A program made the position numbers and the translations under genes. Below are positions 7,041-10,784 of a stretch of 10,784 nucleotides of DNA, in pieces; the stretch's first letter is position 1; every line of letters begins with the position of its first letter. The stretch spans positions 1 through 10,784 of the forward strand of contig JAIRLK010000005.1 of the NCBI GenBank assembly GCA_031259515.1, given 5' to 3'. The notes beneath the pieces were generated by a model. It had not been told where the DNA came from and did not search any database. It saw nothing but the letters and a program-made list of their open reading frames with translations. Source of the stretch: Treponema sp. (GTDB lineage Bacteria; Spirochaetota; Spirochaetia; Treponematales; Breznakiellaceae).

Positions 7041-7589
7041 CTAGACCAAGGCGGACACATATTTCCTGCGGGATTCTACCAGGGACTGAAGCTCCGCGAG
7101 CATGGCTTTATCCACTTCCTCGGCAATGGGGAAAACATACCGGACCGTTTCCTCGGTATACCGGGCTATGAATTTGGGATCAATGACAAAACCTAAGGAG
7201 ATCATGTTGGAAATACGATCCGCCACTTTAAGGACCTTGGCGTACCGGGAGCCGGTTTCTCTTACACGGGTAAGAAATTCACCTTTGGTTTCTTCAGGAT
7301 ACCGGGTTACCTCCAGAACCAAGTCGTAGACGGCGGCGCTTTCGTAGTCTATAGCCAGAAGCAGGTTATGGTTAAAATCAGGAATATCCTCAACCAGATC
7401 ATGGACGATGGCCGCTTTCAGGATAACCGAATCAATGTAGCTGTAATCTATCAGCGTCGCCATGGTATCCAACTGATGCCGAAACATGTTGCCGCCCCCC
7501 TCCCGGACTTTACCGATCAGGGCGGTAGCCAGCTGTATATATGGCGCAAGATGGGTTCCTTTGAGGCGGAACATCTCTTCGATAGTCAT
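7041..7589 (-). CDS. Small HD-domain protein, probable (p)ppGpp hydrolase
   Basis: Probably removes the 3'-pyrophosphate from (p)ppGpp (small alarmone hydrolase, SpoT/MESH1 type), a cytoplasmic enzyme. The 182 residues consist of the HD fold only, without synthetase or regulatory domains. The key hydrolase positions are present with spacing close to Rel: Arg29 and His38 (nine apart, as Arg44/His53 in S. dysgalactiae Rel), HDLVED (His63, Asp64, Glu67, Asp68), and KVADRISNM with Asp124 and Asn128 (Asp144/Asn148), close to KLADRLHNM of SpoT. The start at 7589 is ATG with TAGGAG nine bases upstream; that SD overlaps the TAG stop of valS, leaving a 12-base gap, so the two are almost certainly one translation-coupled unit. 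Activity is inferred from residues; another nucleotide pyrophosphohydrolase is possible. Confidence 0.78.
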   Translation of the reverse strand: MTIEEMFRLKGTHLAPYIQLATALIGKVREGGGNMFRHQLDTMATLIDYSYIDSVILKAAIVHDLVEDIPDFNHNLLLAIDYESAAVYDLVLEVTRYPEETKGEFLTRVRETGSRYAKVLKVADRISNMISLGFVIDPKFIARYTEETVRYVFPIAEEVDKAMLAELQSLVESRRKYVSALV

Positions 7590-7601
7590 TCCGGCAATCT
7601 C

Positions 7602-10331
7602 CTATACCAAATCTCGAATATAGGATTCCAGCTTTGCAGTCCGTTTCAGCGCTTCCCCCAGCTTTACCCGTTCCTGCTCAACCAGTTCAGACGGGGCGTT
7701 CTTAAGGAAGTTTTCATTGGACAGCTTGGCCCGCAATCCTGTAACAAATTTACTATCTTTGGCCAGCTCTTTGGCAAATTTTTGCTTCAAAAACGCTCGA
7801 TCCACCGCCTCGGCAATGAACACGAAGACCTCAAAATCCGATCCTACAAGACCTATGGAACCCTGCTTCCGCGCCGCGCCGCCCTCCCCTTCCGGAATGG
7901 GCTGTACGGCGGATTCCGGGGAACGCTCCTCTATCTCAAGGCCAATCACTCCCGCAAGGAGCTTTACAAGGCCCGCGTGTTCCATCAGGAAGGCCGCCCG
8001 GTCTCCGCCGCCGATACGGACCAAAATCCGCACCTTCTTATCCGGCGGCACGGTACACTCGCTCCGTAAGGTCCGTACCAGGGTGATCAACTCCTGAATA
8101 AGGGCAAAGTCCGCCTCGGCCCGGGGGTCGGAGCGACCCTCATCGTACTCAGGGTAGGGGGCGTTGATGAGAAGCCCCCCGCCCGCCTCTTCCGCAGCCC
8201 TTCCTTTATAAGGAAGCTTTCCGTAAATCTCCTCAGTTACAAAGGGAATAAGGGGATGAAGAAGCCGCAGCGATTCGGCAAGGACTTCAAGGAGTACCGT
8301 GGCGGCCCGATCTTTTTCGGCCTCATCCCCTTCCTTCAGAGAAAGCTTCGTGGCCTCTACGTACCAGTCACAGAAGTCGTTCCAGAAGTATTCGTAGGCG
8401 GTTTGGGCGGCATCATTGTAGCGGTAAGACAAGAACGCTTCGGTAATGGTCTGAGCGGCGGCCCCAAGCCGGGAGCGTATCCATTTGTCTACCGGCAGCA
8501 GGGAAGGGTCTTTCACCACATTCCGGCCTTCCAGGTTCATCAGGATGTAACGGGCGGCGTTCCAGACCTTGTTGGCGAATTTGGACCCCAGCTTGAAGGA
8601 CTCTTCATCCACTAAAATGTCCTGCCCCTGGGCGCACATGAAAGCCAGGGTGAATTTAAAGGCGTCGGCGCCATATTCATCTATCATTTGAAGGGGATCA
8701 AGACCGTTGCCCAGGCTCTTGCTCATCTTCCTTCCCAGCTTGTCCCTGATAAGGCCATGTATGTAGATGTCCCGGAATGGGGCCCTGCCGGTAAACTCCA
8801 ATCCCGCCATGATCATCCGGGAGACCCAGAAGAAGATGATGTCGTAGGCCGTCACCAGAGCCGTAGTGGGATAGAAACGATCAAAATCAGAAGGCCCGCT
8901 CCCGGAAGCGCCGCGAGACGGATCCTCCGGCCAGCCCAGGGTACTGAAAGGCCAGAGCCAGCTTGAAAACCAGGTATCCAGCACATCCGGATCCTGTTCG
9001 ATTTCGACGGAGCCGCAGTGAGGGCAGACAGCAAGGTCCGTCCGGGAAACCGAGGTCTCACCGCACTTCTTACAGCGCCAGGCGGGAATACGATGGCCCC
9101 ACCAAAGCTGGCGGCTCACACACCAGTCCCGGATGTTTTCAAGCCAGCGCTGATAAGTGTTCTCCCACCTCCGGGGATAGAAGATGATGTCCCCGTTACG
9201 CCAAGCCGCCAGGGCCTTATCCGCCAGAGGCTTCATCCTGACGAACCACTGTTCAGAAAGGAAGGGCTCTATCACCGTATTGCACCGGTAACAGCGGCCC
9301 ACCGCGTGGGAGATTTCTTCTTCTTTAACGAAAAAGCCTCCGGCCTTGAGGTCGGATAGAACCGCTTCCCGGGCCTCCGCCACAAGAAGACCCCGGTACT
9401 TTTCCGGCGCCGCGTCATTGAGCCGCCCGTCGGGACGGAGTATGTTGATCGCCGGGAGATCGTGGCGCTTGGACACTTCCCAGTCGTTGGGATCATGGGC
9501 GGGAGTTATCTTTACCGCCCCGGTGCCAAATTCCCTGTCCACATAGGCGTCGGCTATCACGGGGATGTTCCTGCCCGTCAGGGGAAGAACCAGTTCCCGG
9601 CCCACAAGGTCCGCGTACCGGGGGTCCTCGGGATGGACTGCCACCGCCATGTCCCCCAGGAGGGTTTCAGGCCGGGTAGTGGCTATCTCCACAAAGCCGG
9701 CCCCGTCAACACGGGGATACCGGATATGATACATCTTCCCGGCCTGTTTCTCGTGGTCCACCTCGTCGTCCGAAAGGGCGGTACCGCAGGAGCAACACCA
9801 GTTGACCAGGTAATGCCCTTTGTACAGTAGGTCCCGCTCATACAGGGTGACGAACACCTCCCGTACTGCCCGGGAAAGCCCCTTGTCCAGGGTAAACCGC
9901 TCCCGGGACCAGTCCACGCTGGCCCCAATCCGGGCTAACTGTTTGGAAATAATGGCGTGGTGTTCGTCTTTGACCTTCCAGGTCTCCTCCACAAACCTTT
10001 CCCGCCCCAGTTCGCGGCGGCTTGTACCTTTCGCGTTGAGCCGCTTCTCCACCACATTCTGAGTGGCTATCCCCGCGTGATCCGTACCCGGAACCCAAAG
10101 GACAGGCTCCCCCCGCATACGGTGGAAGCGGATAACGATGTCCTGGAGGGTAATGTTGAGTCCATGCCCCAGGTGCAGGACCCCGGTAACATTCGGGGGG
10201 GGGATAACGATTACATAGGGATTGCCCTTCCCTGCAGTGGGCGTAAAGGCCCCGCTTCCCTTCCATAGATTATAAATTCTATCTTCAAAACTTTTAGGAG
10301 TATAGGTCTTTTCCAGTTCAACTGCTTTCAT
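7602..10331 (-). CDS. valS: Valyl-tRNA synthetase
   Basis: Charges tRNA-Val with valine and edits mischarged threonine; cytoplasmic class I enzyme. The PPPNVTGVLHLGHG block with the HIGH-like HLGH is at 53-56 and KMSKS at 535-539. The CP1 editing domain has TTRPET (218-223) and GTGAVKITPAHDPND. WVPGTDHAGIATQ and PDVLDTWFSS are typical of ValRS. A zinc-ribbon-like group CxxC-x12-CxxC (420-439) sits in the insert before DTWFSS, and a second cysteine cluster lies at NWCCSCGTALSD. The last 65 residues are the charged coiled-coil tail (ending KLSNENFLKNAPSELVE then the arm) that contacts tRNA. Length 909 residues is normal. The frame opens at a TTG (10337), but ATG at 10331 has AAAGG at better distance. 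It is followed after 12 bases by the HD gene. Confidence 0.97.
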   Translation of the reverse strand: MKAVELEKTYTPKSFEDRIYNLWKGSGAFTPTAGKGNPYVIVIPPPNVTGVLHLGHGLNITLQDIVIRFHRMRGEPVLWVPGTDHAGIATQNVVEKRLNAKGTSRRELGRERFVEETWKVKDEHHAIISKQLARIGASVDWSRERFTLDKGLSRAVREVFVTLYERDLLYKGHYLVNWCCSCGTALSDDEVDHEKQAGKMYHIRYPRVDGAGFVEIATTRPETLLGDMAVAVHPEDPRYADLVGRELVLPLTGRNIPVIADAYVDREFGTGAVKITPAHDPNDWEVSKRHDLPAINILRPDGRLNDAAPEKYRGLLVAEAREAVLSDLKAGGFFVKEEEISHAVGRCYRCNTVIEPFLSEQWFVRMKPLADKALAAWRNGDIIFYPRRWENTYQRWLENIRDWCVSRQLWWGHRIPAWRCKKCGETSVSRTDLAVCPHCGSVEIEQDPDVLDTWFSSWLWPFSTLGWPEDPSRGASGSGPSDFDRFYPTTALVTAYDIIFFWVSRMIMAGLEFTGRAPFRDIYIHGLIRDKLGRKMSKSLGNGLDPLQMIDEYGADAFKFTLAFMCAQGQDILVDEESFKLGSKFANKVWNAARYILMNLEGRNVVKDPSLLPVDKWIRSRLGAAAQTITEAFLSYRYNDAAQTAYEYFWNDFCDWYVEATKLSLKEGDEAEKDRAATVLLEVLAESLRLLHPLIPFVTEEIYGKLPYKGRAAEEAGGGLLINAPYPEYDEGRSDPRAEADFALIQELITLVRTLRSECTVPPDKKVRILVRIGGGDRAAFLMEHAGLVKLLAGVIGLEIEERSPESAVQPIPEGEGGAARKQGSIGLVGSDFEVFVFIAEAVDRAFLKQKFAKELAKDSKFVTGLRAKLSNENFLKNAPSELVEQERVKLGEALKRTAKLESYIRDLV

Positions 10332-10388
10332 CTTCAACCGCCTTTATCGGGAGCTCTTTGTCATTATCCCAATCATCGTTACCATAGG

Positions 10389-10394
10389 ATTATA
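10389..10394 (-). promoter_or_regulatory. Candidate -10 box of the valS promoter
   Basis: Read on the minus strand, a perfect TATAAT lies about 58 bases upstream of the valS ATG, giving a leader of roughly 50 bases. The -35 at 17-base spacing (CACAGT) is weak; the better TTGCAC (10415-10420) would need a 20-base spacer. The -10 is convincing but the whole promoter is not proven. I see no T-box or anticodon-like leader. Confidence 0.5.
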
Positions 10395-10444
10395 GTAGCG
10401 TATTAAGGGAAACTGTGCAACGCTCATCATTTCATAGCGCGGGA

Positions 10445-10546
10445 ATGTTCAGACCGAAGGCCTGTGCACAGCGCAATGACCCAGCCGTTGCGGAGGCCGG
10501 GCCGCTTACCGGCGGCCTCAGACTTGCGGAGCAAGTCTGCGTGTAA
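10445..10546 (+). CDS. Possible 33-codon ORF inside a structured repeat-like region
   Basis: ATG at 10445 opens 33 codons (MFRPKACAQRNDPAVAEAGP then TGGLRLAEQVCV) ending in TAA at 10544-10546. The upstream sequence has only a weak GCGGGA. The DNA also carries four consecutive hairpins, so the open frame may be a by-product of a palindromic element rather than a gene. Low confidence as a protein. Confidence 0.2.
   Translation: MFRPKACAQRNDPAVAEAGPLTGGLRLAEQVCV
10450..10539. repeat. Run of four adjacent hairpins upstream of valS
   Basis: Four stem-loops follow each other: 10450-10464 (CAGACC/GGCCTG with one mismatch, loop GAA), 10472-10492 (CGCAA/TTGCG), 10493-10519 (GAGGCCG/CGGCCTC, 7 bp, loop 13) and 10519-10539 (CAGACTTGC/GCAAGTCTG, 9 bp perfect, loop GGA). 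A TGTGCACA palindrome lies between the first two. The stretch is GC-rich inside AT-rich flanks. This looks like a mobile palindromic element (REP/MITE-like) or a structured RNA, upstream of the predicted valS start of transcription. Which of these it is cannot be seen here. Confidence 0.55.
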
Positions 10547-10626
10547 ATCGGCCTGTTATGCGTAATTTGCCCTGAATTTTTGAAAGTATTTTAAAATATA
10601 TATGTCAATAACGAGCGATTCGTTCA

Positions 10627-10674
10627 CCCCTTACTGGCGTTAATTAACGGGCGATTCATTCACCCCCTGCCGGT
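10627..10674 (-). repeat. 36-bp imperfect tandem duplication across a stop codon
   Basis: Two copies of about 20 bases, 10611-10630 and 10647-10666, agree at 18 of 20 positions, and the period is 36 (12 codons). Read on the minus strand, both copies contain GGG TGA .. AAT CGC in the same frame; the first TGA (10660-10662) ends the edge gene. A perfect 12-base palindrome CGTTAATTAACG (10638-10649) lies at the join. It looks like a local duplication of the 3' end of the upstream gene. Confidence 0.6.
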
Positions 10675-10784
10675 AAGTTCCGGGACTTTGACGCTGGTGA
10701 AAAAGGAGTCGTGAATAAGGCGTTTGGTAACTTCAGGCAGATGTGATTTTTTGTCTTTATTTAGAAACTCCAGAAATTTCACCC
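10660..10784 (-). CDS. C-terminal end of an unrecognised gene, cut by the window edge
   Basis: On the minus strand, a frame open at the window edge encodes 40 residues (VKFLEFLNKDKKSHLPEVTK, then RLIHDSFFTSVKVPELTGRG) before TGA at 10660-10662. The residues look like real soluble protein: mixed charged and hydrophobic, no low-complexity. I do not recognise the family. It points toward valS, about 330 bases away, with the hairpin run between, so the two are probably separate transcription units. The stop codon lies inside the 36-bp duplication. Confidence 0.4.
   Translation of the reverse strand, partial: VKFLEFLNKDKKSHLPEVTKRLIHDSFFTSVKVPELTGRG

Noticed and set aside
10332..10445. T-box leader upstream of valS
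   Set aside because: No conserved T-box core sequence or specifier loop found, and the leader from the predicted promoter is only about 50 bases.
10611..10666. Two repeats with 36-base period as a CRISPR fragment
   Set aside because: Only two copies of about 20 bases with a 16-base gap, no third copy and no cas genes; a local tandem duplication in coding frame explains it better.
10698..10746. Short + strand ORF starting at GTG after AAAAAGGAG
   Set aside because: The SD to GTG distance is only two bases and the frame is 11 codons; not supported.

Overview
The window most likely comes from a moderately GC-rich spirochaete, probably a treponeme. The evidence is indirect: a PnrA/BMP-type lipoprotein ABC importer in the order lipoprotein, ATPase, permease, permease, a composition treponemes also use; short Leu/Ala lipoboxes; and the remnant of what looks like an omptin-family outer-membrane protease. 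No rRNA or other phylogenetic marker is present, so the assignment is an inference.

Layout. Bases 1-696 (+) hold the C-terminal part of murA (peptidoglycan precursor synthesis), cut by the left edge. Bases 697-2160 form an AT-richer block on the + strand: a leader with a plausible sigma-70 promoter, a hairpin and a nine-codon ORF with a strong Shine-Dalgarno; a 337-residue lipoprotein built from two copies of a DUF6174-like domain; and, overlapping its stop by ATGA, a broken gene with a clear signal peptide that looks like a decayed omptin. Bases 2185-6901 (- strand) carry a tightly packed four-gene ABC importer: BMP/PnrA-like lipoprotein, double-domain ATPase, and two BPD_transp_2 permeases, with genes overlapping by 8 and 4 bases. 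The likely substrate is a purine nucleoside. It converges on the broken omptin gene.

Bases 7041-10331 (- strand) hold a two-gene unit: valS (valyl-tRNA synthetase) followed after 12 bases by a small HD-domain protein with all the hydrolase residues of SpoT/MESH1-type (p)ppGpp hydrolases. This couples a tRNA-charging enzyme with a probable alarmone hydrolase. A near-perfect hairpin with U-rich arms separates this unit from the ABC importer. Bases 10332-10784 hold a probable valS promoter, a run of four closely packed hairpins, a 36-bp imperfect tandem duplication that copies a stop codon, and the last 40 codons of an unrecognised - strand gene running off the right edge.

Most of the window is ordinary housekeeping and transport. 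The points worth a second look are the valS/alarmone-hydrolase pairing, the duplicated-domain lipoprotein beside a dying omptin with its structured leader, and the structured and duplicated DNA upstream of valS. I do not see strong evidence for a wholly new multi-gene system.
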